From assembly GCF_003955735.1 (NCBI RefSeq), contig NZ_CP034464.1:4588001-4652000 (forward strand): a DNA stretch of 64,000 nt, given 5' to 3'. The translations under genes were made by a program, and so were the position numbers. Below, one piece after another: positions 53,530 through 62,134 of this stretch. The notes under the pieces were generated by a model. It made no database searches, was not told where the DNA came from, and saw nothing but the letters and a program-made list of their open reading frames with translations. The stretch's first letter is position 1, and every line of letters begins with the position of its first letter. Source of the stretch: Undibacterium parvum. Its GTDB lineage: Bacteria; Pseudomonadota; Gammaproteobacteria; Burkholderiales; Burkholderiaceae_D.

Positions 53530-54444
53530 ATGAAAATTACTTTCTCCGCGCGCGTTTGCGCTGCCCTGCTTGCTCCCGTTTTGTTTGCCTCTGCTGGCGA
53601 TAGCCTGGCCGGTGCGACTTTAGATCGCATCAAACAAAGCGGTGTCGTCAACATAGGTTTTCGCGAAGCCGGTCTGCCATTCTCGTATAAGAATTCAGAT
53701 CAAGGTGCGCCTTTGGGCTATAGCATCGATGTGTGTGGCGCTTTGGTGGATGCGATTAAACAAGAACTGCGTGGAAAAAATACCGAAGTAAAATACGTGC
53801 CAGTGGCGGGATCAACCCGAATACAAGCTGTGCTGGATGGCAAAATTGATCTTGAATGCGCCAATTCCACCAACACCAAGGCGCGTCGTGATCAAGTTGC
53901 CTTCAGCATGCCTTACTATTTCGCTGCTGCGAAATTACTGGTCAAGCAGAATTCTGGCATCAGCAAACTTGAGGATATGGGAGCGAAAACCCTGGCTGTC
54001 CTCAAAGGCACAACCGGTGCGATGATCGCCGAAAACGCCCGTAAAACGCGCGGCATGGCGAGTTTAAAAATCATGGTAGTTGATAGCTCAGCCGATGGTG
54101 CATTGGCGGTAGAAAAAGGCACGGCGGATGCTTTTATGCAGGATGACATTTTACTGCACGGTTTAAAGGCGCAAGCTAAAGAAGCCTTAATCGTGGTCGG
54201 TGGTAGTTTATCGGTAGAGCCTTTGGCAGTGATGTTCAATAAGAACGATGCTGAACTGGCAGCCCTGATGGAACGCGAGATGGCGCACTTGTACACTTCT
54301 GGCAAGATGAAGCTCATCTATAAGAAGTGGTTTCAGTCGCCGCTTCCACAACGTGGTTTTAACCTGAACGTACCATCCAACCCTTTATTGGCCGATATGT
54401 TCAGTCGTCCTAGTGGCTTCGTAGTGGATTGGACCATGCTGTAA
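53530..54444 (+). CDS. Periplasmic amino-acid-type solute-binding protein (SBP family 3)
   Basis: A GltI/ArtJ-like type II binding protein of 304 residues. The signal peptide ends near GDSLAGA (about 28). Mature blocks are IGFREAGLPFSYKN, GYSIDVCGALVDAI, VPVAGSTRIQAVLDGKIDLECANSTNT and ARRDQVAFSMPYYF, the family 3 ligand-binding segments. The two cysteines, in IDVCGAL and LECANS, may form a disulfide as in GltI. No permease or ATPase genes accompany it, so it either serves a transporter elsewhere or is an orphan. Glutamate/aspartate is the likeliest ligand class. Confidence 0.88.
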   Translation: MKITFSARVCAALLAPVLFASAGDSLAGATLDRIKQSGVVNIGFREAGLPFSYKNSDQGAPLGYSIDVCGALVDAIKQELRGKNTEVKYVPVAGSTRIQAVLDGKIDLECANSTNTKARRDQVAFSMPYYFAAAKLLVKQNSGISKLEDMGAKTLAVLKGTTGAMIAENARKTRGMASLKIMVVDSSADGALAVEKGTADAFMQDDILLHGLKAQAKEALIVVGGSLSVEPLAVMFNKNDAELAALMEREMAHLYTSGKMKLIYKKWFQSPLPQRGFNLNVPSNPLLADMFSRPSGFVVDWTML

Positions 54445-54465
54445 GCAAATAGCTAAATATTTGTC

Positions 54466-54493
54466 AAGCGCGGTTTGCAACCGCGCTTTTTTT
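54466..54493 (+). terminator. Rho-independent terminator after the binding-protein gene
   Basis: A 10-bp perfect stem AAGCGCGGTT/AACCGCGCTT, 3-base loop, T7 tail. Confidence 0.93.
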
Positions 54494-54518
54494 ATGCGTG
54501 ATCAATTAACTCATCCAG

Positions 54519-55286
54519 TTAATTTACCCAGTTAATTTCGCGCGCAGTTTGGTCGCCAATGACGACATGATCCAGACTTAGGGGAATGCTGGAGCTGCTC
54601 CGCGTCAACGCTGTGCGCCCGCCCATGATCTCGGCAAATTGTTGCGGATATAAAGGATCTTGTTCAGGATGAGCATAGCCTTGCGGAAAAATCGGTTGAT
54701 TGGTCTGCAGATCGTATTTATCCGTTGCGCCCAAGGTATGTAGAAATTCGTGCGCGATGATGACATTATTTTGCGACTTCATCTGACTAGTCGCAAATAC
54801 GTTAACCCGGCCGAGTAAGGCTTTTTGCAGTGCGGTAGAGTGATCTAACTGCGAACTCTTGTTTGGATCAAAATATAGGACAAATAATTTGATTTGAGCA
54901 CCAGGTCCGTGGGTTTCCGCATTTCTAAATGACCACCAACGCAGCTGCAAACTCCAGATAATCACATCAAGTACCGAGCCCGCCACAGGTGGTGCGGGCG
55001 GGACACTAGTCAATGTCGGCCCTAAGCGCAGCTCTATCGAGGCATTTGCCGCGCGCTCGCGTCTGGCGGCTTCGGCCAACATAAATTTTTCTAGGGGTCT
55101 AAATTCATCCACCGTTAAGGCGCGCACATAGGCTTCACTGACTGGACTGGCATCCGCATTAATCGGATACACGTTGACAATCAGGGTGTACTTCCAGGCC
55201 ACGGAATTGGTCTTGGCACGCCATGCGGCCATGCCAACGGCGGCCAGAACGAACAGTAAAAAGGCGATACGCAGAGTTTTGAACAT
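54519..55286 (-). CDS. Predicted membrane-anchored zinc metalloprotease (metzincin-like)
   Basis: Not assigned to a named family. This 255-residue protein has an N-terminal hydrophobic helix (about 5-21), a region with LIVNVYPINAD (alpha/beta), and a zinc-binding HEFLHTLGATD at 179-189, which fits HExxHxxGxxD (His179, Glu180, His183, Asp189). A following methionine in EIMGGR (218-223) could be the Met-turn, as in metzincins. A tail with DQTAREINW follows. The helix may be an uncleaved anchor or a signal. Periplasmic peptidase activity is the reasonable guess; the substrate is unknown. It faces the solute-binding-protein gene. Confidence 0.75.
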   Translation of the reverse strand: MFKTLRIAFLLFVLAAVGMAAWRAKTNSVAWKYTLIVNVYPINADASPVSEAYVRALTVDEFRPLEKFMLAEAARRERAANASIELRLGPTLTSVPPAPPVAGSVLDVIIWSLQLRWWSFRNAETHGPGAQIKLFVLYFDPNKSSQLDHSTALQKALLGRVNVFATSQMKSQNNVIIAHEFLHTLGATDKYDLQTNQPIFPQGYAHPEQDPLYPQQFAEIMGGRTALTRSSSSIPLSLDHVVIGDQTAREINWVN

Positions 55287-55974
55287 CGCTAAATCGGGAG
55301 TTAGGAGTAATGAAGGCAGACGCTAAAGTTTAACAGCCATTAAAAGCAAATGGTATTGATCGGATTTAAATGATTGCAAATGCACTTGGCGTGAGCCTGC
55401 CTTAGCAGCCAGATCTTGAAACAGACCTATCCAGCGCATCGATGAAATCCGAAAAAAAAATACACTCAAGAAACCTTCGTCTTCAACAATTCGATGCCTG
55501 TTGTTTTCTGTATCAGGGCGGGATGCGGTGGCACTTCGCTTTTTTTTCAAAAGCCACTGATCTGTCTATCACTAATAAAAATCTAGGTGCCATAGCTAAA
55601 CTAAGCCATCCGACTCGATTCAGTGCGTAAAAAGTCACTGAGTTGCCTTCGAATATTTTTAATAAAACTCCCCGCATTGGAGTAAATATTCTAAATAAAA
55701 TCTGTGTTCGAAAAGGCAATTCCATTAGTCTTAATGAGCAAAAACCGCAATCGAAATTGCTGATTACCATCAGCTTTAGATGACTTTTAGTTCGTGCGCC
55801 TACCCGCTTCCGATCTAGAAACTGCAGATGTTCGCGCATAGGAAGGGGAGCTAAAGATCGGTTTAATGAATCAAGATAAAAACAGAAATAAGAAATTGAT
55901 GAACTAAACCAAGTAGGTAGTAAACGCCATATTGCTGACATCTTTAAAAAAAGATGCGGTTAGAGGAGACAAAC
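55287..55974. other. Long intergenic region without a supported gene
   Basis: About 690 bases upstream of the wax-ester operon. Two minus-strand frames (55513-55941 and 55323-55550) are open, but lack signal, domain or Shine-Dalgarno support and have odd composition (many Arg, Phe and Leu). They may be remnants of a broken gene. A good Shine-Dalgarno sequence (AGAGGAGAC) lies just before 55975. Confidence 0.5.
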
Positions 55975-57447
55975 ATGAAAACAAGCAATTTGCGAACGCG
56001 CGAAGCCATTACCACGTCCCTTAGACAGACAGCTAGGGGTGCTCAGATAGAAGCGAAGCCAAATACTAAAATTGGCAGCGCCTCGAAAATGACACGCAGG
56101 GATTTTGCCTGGCACAGGATGGATAGCGAAAAGAACCTGATGGTCATTAACAGTTTTTTGATGTTCGAAGGCAAACTCGACATGCAGAGATTAGTGTCGA
56201 CCATTGCACATCGTCTACCTAACTACCCGCGCTTCACGCAAAAAGTGGTGACCCGCATGGGCTTGCCACGTTGGATTGAAGACACGCGCTTTGACATCTT
56301 AAAACACATACAGCGCTCTGATCTCAGTGAGCAACTGAGTCCCTACGAATTGCAGCAAAAACTAACAGCAATGGCCCATGAGCCGCTAGAAAGCGGGCGT
56401 CCTTTGTGGCATATGAGCGTGATCGATCAGGTTGGTACTGGTTACGCGATCGTGTTTCGGGTGCATCATTGCATCACCGATGGTTTGGGCTTGATCCATG
56501 TACTCAATCATCTCACCGATGACAATGACAGCCATGGTGAATCACCGTCAATGACAGGGCACCCACATAGCGCGGAAATGGTCTTGCAATCAGTCTGCTC
56601 ACGTTTGGCTCGTTCACTCTCATGGCTAAAAATCGCTGCACATGTGACGCGCTTATCACTCCTTTGGCCAGATGCAAAGACGCGGTTAAAAGCGCCACTG
56701 ACGGGCGAAAAACAATTGGTATGGCTGCCGCCCTTGCAAATCGATCAAGTCAGAAACATGGCTAAACGCATGGGCGTTACCCTCAACGATGTCTGGGTGG
56801 CGGCGGTTTCCGGTGCATTGAGAGAATATTTAATAGAGCAAGGCGAACAATTGGACGGCAGATCTTTGCGTGCCGCAGTCACTTTTAATTTGCGCGAAAA
56901 AACCAATGCGTTTCAATTGGGTAATGAGTTTGGTCTGGTCGCTTTAGAGTTGCCCACGAATGTAGACAATCCTCGTCTCCGTTTAAAAGAAGCGAACCAG
57001 CGCATGAATGCGATCAAATGTTCGCACCAGCCTCAGGCAACCATGGCATTTTTATCCCTCGCCGGATGTCTACCACGCTCACTGCAAAATTTCGCTCTCA
57101 ATCTATTCACATCTAAGGGCTCGGTAGTATTGACCAATATTGAAGGTCCTAGCCACGCGCGTTACCTGGCAGGATCAAAGATGACCGATCTGATTTGCTG
57201 GGTACCGCAAGCCGGAGTAATGGGGGTAGGTTTCGCCTTCATCTCCTACGCTGGGCAGATACAACTGGCCTTATTTGTCGATACCGATCTGGTTAAATTT
57301 CCTGAACGCTTGATGAGTTTGACCTATGCAGCCTTCGCTGAACTGGAGCACGCCACTAAGCTAAGCGTCGTAGAAAAAACTGAGGCAGAAGTAGTGACTA
57401 ACGAGCTCCAGATTTCCAGCCTTGATAAAGCAGCTAGCACGAGCTAA
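55975..57447 (+). CDS. Wax ester synthase / diacylglycerol acyltransferase (WS/DGAT)
   Basis: Esterifies acyl-CoA with a fatty alcohol or diacylglycerol to give storage lipid. The condensing active site HHCITDG is at 164-170 (HHxxxDG), inside FRVHHCITDGLGLIHVL. Further family blocks are LNDVWVAAVSGALREYL, RAAVTFNLREKTN and the C-terminal VVLTNIEGPSHARYLAGSKM (NxEGP). At 490 residues it has the usual length, with about 38 extra polar N-terminal residues. The start at ATG 55975 has Shine-Dalgarno GAGGAGAC. It is followed 77 bases later by a fatty acyl-CoA reductase, which would supply the alcohol. Confidence 0.9.
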   Translation: MKTSNLRTREAITTSLRQTARGAQIEAKPNTKIGSASKMTRRDFAWHRMDSEKNLMVINSFLMFEGKLDMQRLVSTIAHRLPNYPRFTQKVVTRMGLPRWIEDTRFDILKHIQRSDLSEQLSPYELQQKLTAMAHEPLESGRPLWHMSVIDQVGTGYAIVFRVHHCITDGLGLIHVLNHLTDDNDSHGESPSMTGHPHSAEMVLQSVCSRLARSLSWLKIAAHVTRLSLLWPDAKTRLKAPLTGEKQLVWLPPLQIDQVRNMAKRMGVTLNDVWVAAVSGALREYLIEQGEQLDGRSLRAAVTFNLREKTNAFQLGNEFGLVALELPTNVDNPRLRLKEANQRMNAIKCSHQPQATMAFLSLAGCLPRSLQNFALNLFTSKGSVVLTNIEGPSHARYLAGSKMTDLICWVPQAGVMGVGFAFISYAGQIQLALFVDTDLVKFPERLMSLTYAAFAELEHATKLSVVEKTEAEVVTNELQISSLDKAASTS

Positions 57448-57524
57448 TTCGGCAAGCAATCAATCTGGACCACTAGGACTGCCACCGCGCCAGCCGCGAT
57501 CACATTAAATAGAATTGTATAGCG

Positions 57525-59075
57525 ATGAAAAATCTAGCATCAGAACTAAGCGTGGCACAACAATTAGCGGGAAAACGGGTGCTCATTACTGGCACAACCG
57601 GTTTTCTAGCCAAGGTCTTATTGGAAAAATTGATACGCGATGTACCTAGTATTAAACAATTTGTACTGGTCATCCGTGGCAGTAAAAAATATAACAATGC
57701 AGCCGAGCGCTTTGAACGTGAAATTTTATCCTCCTCTATCTTCGACCGGCTAAGAGAAGAGCAAGCGCAGTATCTGGCCGACGTCGTGAACAATAAAATT
57801 GTGTTTGTCACTGGCGAGGTAACCGAGCCGCTGTTTGGGCTTGGTCAATTAAAGTTCAACCAGCTCGCTAATACGGTAGATATCGTGGTCAATTGCGCGG
57901 CCAGCGTCAACTTCCGTGAAGCATTGGATCAAGCTTTAGAAATCAATGCGCTCTCGGTACATAAACTGGCGGCCCTGGTGCGTATGGCTGGGAATATTCC
58001 CTTGATTCACGTTTCCACTTGTTACGTCAACGGCTACCAAGAGGGGCAAATGAGCGAACAGCTACACGCCTCCACCAGTAAGCTCATACCGCAACATGCA
58101 GATGGCTATTATGAGGTACAGCCCTTAATCTCTGAGCTTTTGCGAAAAATTGCGGCGGTTAAACGCAACTGCCTCAATGCCGATGATCTGCCGCAGGCCC
58201 TCACCGAGCTGGGGATACAAGAAGCGCATCGTTATGGTTGGAACGATACCTATACCTTTACCAAATGGATAGGCGAACAAATCGCCTGTCGTGAGATGCA
58301 AGGTAAAACTTTAAGCATTGTGCGTCCTTCCATTATAGAAAGTACTCTGAGCGAGCCAGCGGCAGGATGGATAGAAGGTGTGAAAGTGGGCGATGCCTTG
58401 ATACTCGCTTATGCCCGCGGAAAAACTAGCTTTTTCCCGGCGAACCCAAAGGCAGTGATCGACCTAATCCCTGCCGATCTGGTCGCCAATAGCATCATAC
58501 TGGCGATGACAGAAGCCTTGCATAGCCCACATCAACGACGTATTTATCAAAGCTGCAGCGGCTCAAGAAATCCAATTATTTTGGGCGATTTGATACAGAT
58601 TATCCAAACCGCTTGTAAGCGAGACTGGCGTTCTTACGAGCGATTATTTCACCGTCAGCCTGGCTCAGATTTTCGCTGCGTAAGCCGCCCTGTGTTCTTG
58701 CTCACCATGAGTGCCATGAAGCTAGCCCTCGATACAGTGTGTTTCGCCAGAAAATGTCTGGGCATGAAGCAAAGTTTTGCCCGGCTAGAGTCGTTCAATA
58801 CCACCCACAATCTGGCCGTGGTTTTCTCGTTTTATACTTCACCCAACTATATTTTTCAGAATAACAAATTGCGTGAGTTAGAACAGCGTATGGGAAAATC
58901 AGATCGCAGCATGTTTGCAATTGATCCTGAACGCATCAATTGGAGCAAGTACATGGGCAATATCCATCTCGCTGGATTAAACCGTTATGCACTCAAAGAT
59001 AAACGTAGAGATAAAAATAGCGATGCCAAACTTGCGCCAGAAGCTGTGAATACGGTGACCGCGAATATCGCATAA
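57525..59075 (+). CDS. Alcohol-forming fatty acyl-CoA reductase (FAR type)
   Basis: Reduces acyl-CoA to fatty alcohol with NADPH. It is an extended-SDR enzyme of 516 residues: the cofactor motif TGTTGFLAKVLLEKL starts at 22, CAASVNF follows near 124-130, the catalytic YTFTK is at 243-247, and a FAR_C-like C-terminal region is present. Layout and length fit the Marinobacter-type bacterial FAR (about 510 residues). Adjacency to WS/DGAT makes a complete two-step wax ester route from acyl-CoA. Aldehyde as intermediate or substrate is possible for this family. Confidence 0.88.
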   Translation: MKNLASELSVAQQLAGKRVLITGTTGFLAKVLLEKLIRDVPSIKQFVLVIRGSKKYNNAAERFEREILSSSIFDRLREEQAQYLADVVNNKIVFVTGEVTEPLFGLGQLKFNQLANTVDIVVNCAASVNFREALDQALEINALSVHKLAALVRMAGNIPLIHVSTCYVNGYQEGQMSEQLHASTSKLIPQHADGYYEVQPLISELLRKIAAVKRNCLNADDLPQALTELGIQEAHRYGWNDTYTFTKWIGEQIACREMQGKTLSIVRPSIIESTLSEPAAGWIEGVKVGDALILAYARGKTSFFPANPKAVIDLIPADLVANSIILAMTEALHSPHQRRIYQSCSGSRNPIILGDLIQIIQTACKRDWRSYERLFHRQPGSDFRCVSRPVFLLTMSAMKLALDTVCFARKCLGMKQSFARLESFNTTHNLAVVFSFYTSPNYIFQNNKLRELEQRMGKSDRSMFAIDPERINWSKYMGNIHLAGLNRYALKDKRRDKNSDAKLAPEAVNTVTANIA

Positions 59076-59110
59076 GATTCTCAGCTGAAATCAGCTGGTA
59101 AATCACACAA

Positions 59111-59144
59111 AAAAGGGCGGGCCGCTTATACAGCGCCCGCCCTT
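59111..59144. terminator. Bidirectional terminator after the wax-ester operon
   Basis: A 10-bp stem AAGGGCGGGC/GCCCGCCCTT with an A-run before it and T-rich DNA after, lying between convergent FAR and DUF445 genes. Confidence 0.9.
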
Positions 59145-59163
59145 ATTATTTTTGGATCAGAAA

Positions 59164-60441
59164 TTAAGGTAAAAACATCACGACGGCATGCAAGAGTAGC
59201 CCTATCAAGCCGCCCACGACCGTACCATTCAGACGTATATATTGCAGATCACTGCCCACGCTTAACTCTAGCTCTCGCACCAATTCTGCGTCATCCCATT
59301 GTTTTACTGTGCTAGCGATGTGGGCTGCAATGGTATCGCGCAAATCGACTGCCATAGCGCGCGCAGCATCTGCCATATGTTCGTTGACCGAGTCACGTAG
59401 AGCAGGATTATCGATCAGCCACTGCCCTGCATTGCGCGCCGCATCGGCAATTTTTTGGCGCAGATTTGAGTCAGGCTGAGACATATCGCTACGTAACCAA
59501 TTTTTCAATTGTCCCCACAAGGCGCCTATGTACATGGCGGTCAGCGGGGAAGCTAGCAACTGCTGCTTCCAGCCCTCAATTTTTGCGTGAAAATCAGGGT
59601 CGTTCTTCATGCGCTCTAAAAATTCTTCCACCACTTGATCAAACTGGGCGCGCCGTGGATGCGTCGGGTCGTCACCGATCTGGTGCAACCAGGCGTTTAA
59701 ATTCGCCACCAGTGAAGAGGCAATTTTCAAACTAAATTCATCAGTGTTGGCAACCATGCCCAACATCTGTAGCAAACTGGGGTACTCGCGCCCGGCGATT
59801 TCTATGATCATGCCAGCCAACTGTTTTTGGGTATCGGCATCGTCTAGCGCCGCCGCCAACTTACGCAAGGCTTCATTGAGTAATAATTGATGGCGTTTGT
59901 CTTCGGTCAGTAAGCCCAATAACTTGCCTACGGTTTGCCCAAGATTGACTTGATTCAAATTCTGCTGCAAAGCGCTATGCAAAGCAGCCTGCACCCTCGC
60001 ATCATCAATAAAATCGAGACCCTTGATCAGCACGCCCTGCATCTTGTCGGCAAACAGCTCGGCATTCTTGTCGCTGCTCAGCCAGCCAGCGATTTTTTGG
60101 GCAGGATCGAAGGCTCGAATTTTTTCCACCAAAGTTTCGGTGGCGAGAAATTTATCGCGCACAAATAACGCCAGATTATCGGCGATACGCAGTTTGTTAC
60201 GTGGGATGATCGCAGTGTGTGGAATCGGTAATCCCAAAGGACGTTTAAACAAGGCCACCACCGCAAACCAATCCGCCAACGCGCCTATCATGGCCGCCTC
60301 GGCAAATGCCGCCACCCAGGCCCAGCCGCCCATGCCATGTTGCAGGCGAGCGATGATAAATAAGCCTGTGACGAACAGCAGTAACACCGTTGCCAGGCGC
60401 TTCATCTTGCTGAGTTCTTGTTGTTTAATGGTGTTAGTCAT
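59164..60441 (-). CDS. DUF445-family inner-membrane protein
   Basis: A 425-residue protein of a widespread uncharacterised family (YjiN-like). It has N-terminal hydrophobic segments (about 13-60, containing FAEAAMIGALADWFAVVALFKRPLGLPIPHTAIIPRNK, the DUF445 signature), a long helical soluble region (about 70-390) and a C-terminal membrane helix (VVGGLIGLLLHAVVMF). The two-ended anchoring suggests a helical domain on one side of the membrane. Function unknown. Divergent from the AI-2E-family permease. Start could be either ATG 60441 or the ATG twelve codons in. Confidence 0.9.
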   Translation of the reverse strand: MTNTIKQQELSKMKRLATVLLLFVTGLFIIARLQHGMGGWAWVAAFAEAAMIGALADWFAVVALFKRPLGLPIPHTAIIPRNKLRIADNLALFVRDKFLATETLVEKIRAFDPAQKIAGWLSSDKNAELFADKMQGVLIKGLDFIDDARVQAALHSALQQNLNQVNLGQTVGKLLGLLTEDKRHQLLLNEALRKLAAALDDADTQKQLAGMIIEIAGREYPSLLQMLGMVANTDEFSLKIASSLVANLNAWLHQIGDDPTHPRRAQFDQVVEEFLERMKNDPDFHAKIEGWKQQLLASPLTAMYIGALWGQLKNWLRSDMSQPDSNLRQKIADAARNAGQWLIDNPALRDSVNEHMADAARAMAVDLRDTIAAHIASTVKQWDDAELVRELELSVGSDLQYIRLNGTVVGGLIGLLLHAVVMFLP

Positions 60442-60747
60442 GATTGCATGCTTTTTAGATTGATTGCTAGAAACAGCGCTCCGTGAACCTGCACAAATTT
60501 GACCGGACGCTGACAGTTCTGCGCATTTTACGTGCTTGCAGGGCTAGCACGCAACGAAATGCAGTGTACGCACTGGGTAAAAGCACGCGTTTTCACGTGA
60601 TTGCAATGTTGCCAAGCTATAATGCGCCATCATCAAGCTCGATTGAGCTCCGACTTTGCTTGCATTGCGCATCCAAAATAGCAAAACCATAGTAAAACCA
60701 AAAAACCCTATAAATTTGACTGTACATAGTACTTAGCGAGACTTTTC
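60442..60747. other. Divergent intergenic region (DUF445 / AI-2E permease)
   Basis: 306 bases. A 69-codon plus-strand frame (60483-60692) has no Shine-Dalgarno or domain support and is probably spurious. Promoters for both genes are expected here; no clear hexamer pair was found. Confidence 0.5.
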
Positions 60748-61938
60748 ATGATCAAAAAACAGGGTGACTTAACCCGCACCATTTTAGCGATACTCTGCAT
60801 CCTCCTATTGATTGCCGGTTCACTTTGGGTACTGCGTCCGTTTCTGGGTTCTCTGATTTGGGCCATCATGCTGGTCGTGGCGACCTGGCCTATGCTGCAG
60901 TCCTTAGAGCGCAAGCTTGCTGGAAAGCGGGTTCTGGCTGTGTTGGTGATGACCGTAGGGATGTTGCTGTTATTAGTCATTCCATTGTGGTTGGCGATTA
61001 GCACCATCGCCGCACATGCAGAAGGCATCGTCAGCCTGGCCAAAAAATTTGCCGAGTCTGGCTTACCCCAACCACCTGCCTGGGTTCATACTTTGCCACT
61101 GATAGGCGAAAAGTTTGCCGGCATATGGGAACAGTTAGCCGATGACGGCACCCAGGGTTTAGTCTCGAAAGCGCAACCCTATGCGGCGCAAGCAGGCAGT
61201 TGGGTGCTGTCACAAGTTGGTAGCGTGGGCGGCCTACTTTTACAATTTATTCTGGTGGTGATGATGTCCGCGATTTTGTACTCGACCGGCGAAGCTGCTG
61301 CAGACAGCGTGCGGCGATTCGGCTATAGACTGGCCGGTGAGCGCGGTTTGAGTTCGATCTTGCTAGCCGGTGGTGCGATTCGTGGCGTGGCTCTGGGTGT
61401 GGGTGTCACTGCAATCGTCCAAACCGTATTGGGTGGCATAGGGCTGGCGATTGCGGGTGTCCCTTTCGCTTCGCTGCTGTCTGCCTTGATGCTGATGTTT
61501 TGTATCGCACAAATAGGACCAGCCCTGGTACTGTTTCCCGCGGTAGGATGGATGTTTTGGACGGGCAACACCGGCTGGGCGATTTTTCTTTTGGTCTGGA
61601 GCCTGATCGTGACGACCCTGGATAATTTTTTGCGACCTATGCTGATTAGAAAAGGGGCAGATTTGCCCTTGTTATTAATTTTTGCAGGTGTCATCGGCGG
61701 CATGCTCGGATTTGGCCTGATAGGTCTTTTTATCGGCCCTGTGGTGCTGGCGGTGACTTACACCTTGCTCGATGCCTGGATGGACGATGATTTAACGCTA
61801 GCCCATGCCACTAGCCCTGGTTCTAGCCCAGAATCTAGCCTAGTATCAGCTCCCGAGCCAGTTTCAGAAGTAACTCCAGCAACGATTCCAGAATTAATCC
61901 CAGCTCCAGCTCCCGCAGCAATTTCAGACAAGCCATAG
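60748..61938 (+). CDS. AI-2E-family transporter (YdiK/YhhQ-type permease)
   Basis: A polytopic membrane protein of 396 residues. The N-terminal helices RTILAILCILLLIAGSLWVLRPFLGSLIWAI and the conserved C-terminal block GVIGGMLGFGLIGLFIGPVVLAVTYTLLDAW are typical of AI-2E_transport proteins; a central amphipathic region (about 100-150) follows the third helix. Residues about 350-396 form a soluble tail rich in Ser, Pro, Glu and Ala, low-complexity and absent from many homologues. Family members include autoinducer-2 exporters and sodium/proton antiporters, so the substrate is open. Confidence 0.85.
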   Translation: MIKKQGDLTRTILAILCILLLIAGSLWVLRPFLGSLIWAIMLVVATWPMLQSLERKLAGKRVLAVLVMTVGMLLLLVIPLWLAISTIAAHAEGIVSLAKKFAESGLPQPPAWVHTLPLIGEKFAGIWEQLADDGTQGLVSKAQPYAAQAGSWVLSQVGSVGGLLLQFILVVMMSAILYSTGEAAADSVRRFGYRLAGERGLSSILLAGGAIRGVALGVGVTAIVQTVLGGIGLAIAGVPFASLLSALMLMFCIAQIGPALVLFPAVGWMFWTGNTGWAIFLLVWSLIVTTLDNFLRPMLIRKGADLPLLLIFAGVIGGMLGFGLIGLFIGPVVLAVTYTLLDAWMDDDLTLAHATSPGSSPESSLVSAPEPVSEVTPATIPELIPAPAPAAISDKP

Positions 61939-61945
61939 GCCGCTC

Positions 61946-62004
61946 GCGCATATTCCATGCGGGTTTGCGGCCTGCCTGGCCTGCAAGGCGCATGGAATAT
62001 GCGC
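61946..62004 (+). repeat. Long hairpin with 16-bp perfect arms
   Basis: Arms GCGCATATTCCATGCG (61946-61961) and CGCATGGAATATGCGC (61989-62004), with a further near-palindrome TTGCGGCC/GGCCTGCAA in the loop. The GCGCATATTC core recurs in the repeats at 16312 and 37938. It lies just after the AI-2E permease stop; no T-run follows. Confidence 0.7.
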
Positions 62005-62025
62005 CTTGAGCCTGCCCATCAAAAA

Positions 62026-62129
62026 TAGGACTTACGCAAAACCGCCCCAGCGTCGTTGCACTCGCCTTGCCGTACTAAAGTACTGTCTTCGGCGGCACGC
62101 CTAGCTAGAACAATTTTACGTAAGTCCTA
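62026..62129 (-). repeat. 104-bp dispersed palindromic repeat, copy B
   Basis: Bounded by TAGGACTTACGCAAAAC and GTTTTGC-like complements ending in GTCCTA. Its reverse complement matches copy A (11363-11466) at about 90 of 104 positions by hand count, including 20 identical central bases around GTACTTTAGTAC. It sits between the AI-2E permease and the acetyltransferase gene. Confidence 0.85.
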
Positions 62130-62134
62130 AAAAA

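Noticed and set aside
55513..55941. 142-codon minus-strand frame upstream of the wax-ester genes
   Set aside because: No Shine-Dalgarno, no recognisable domain, unusual composition; kept only as a possible gene remnant.
60483..60692. 69-codon frame in the DUF445/AI-2E gap
   Set aside because: No start signal and atypical composition in what should be a divergent promoter region.
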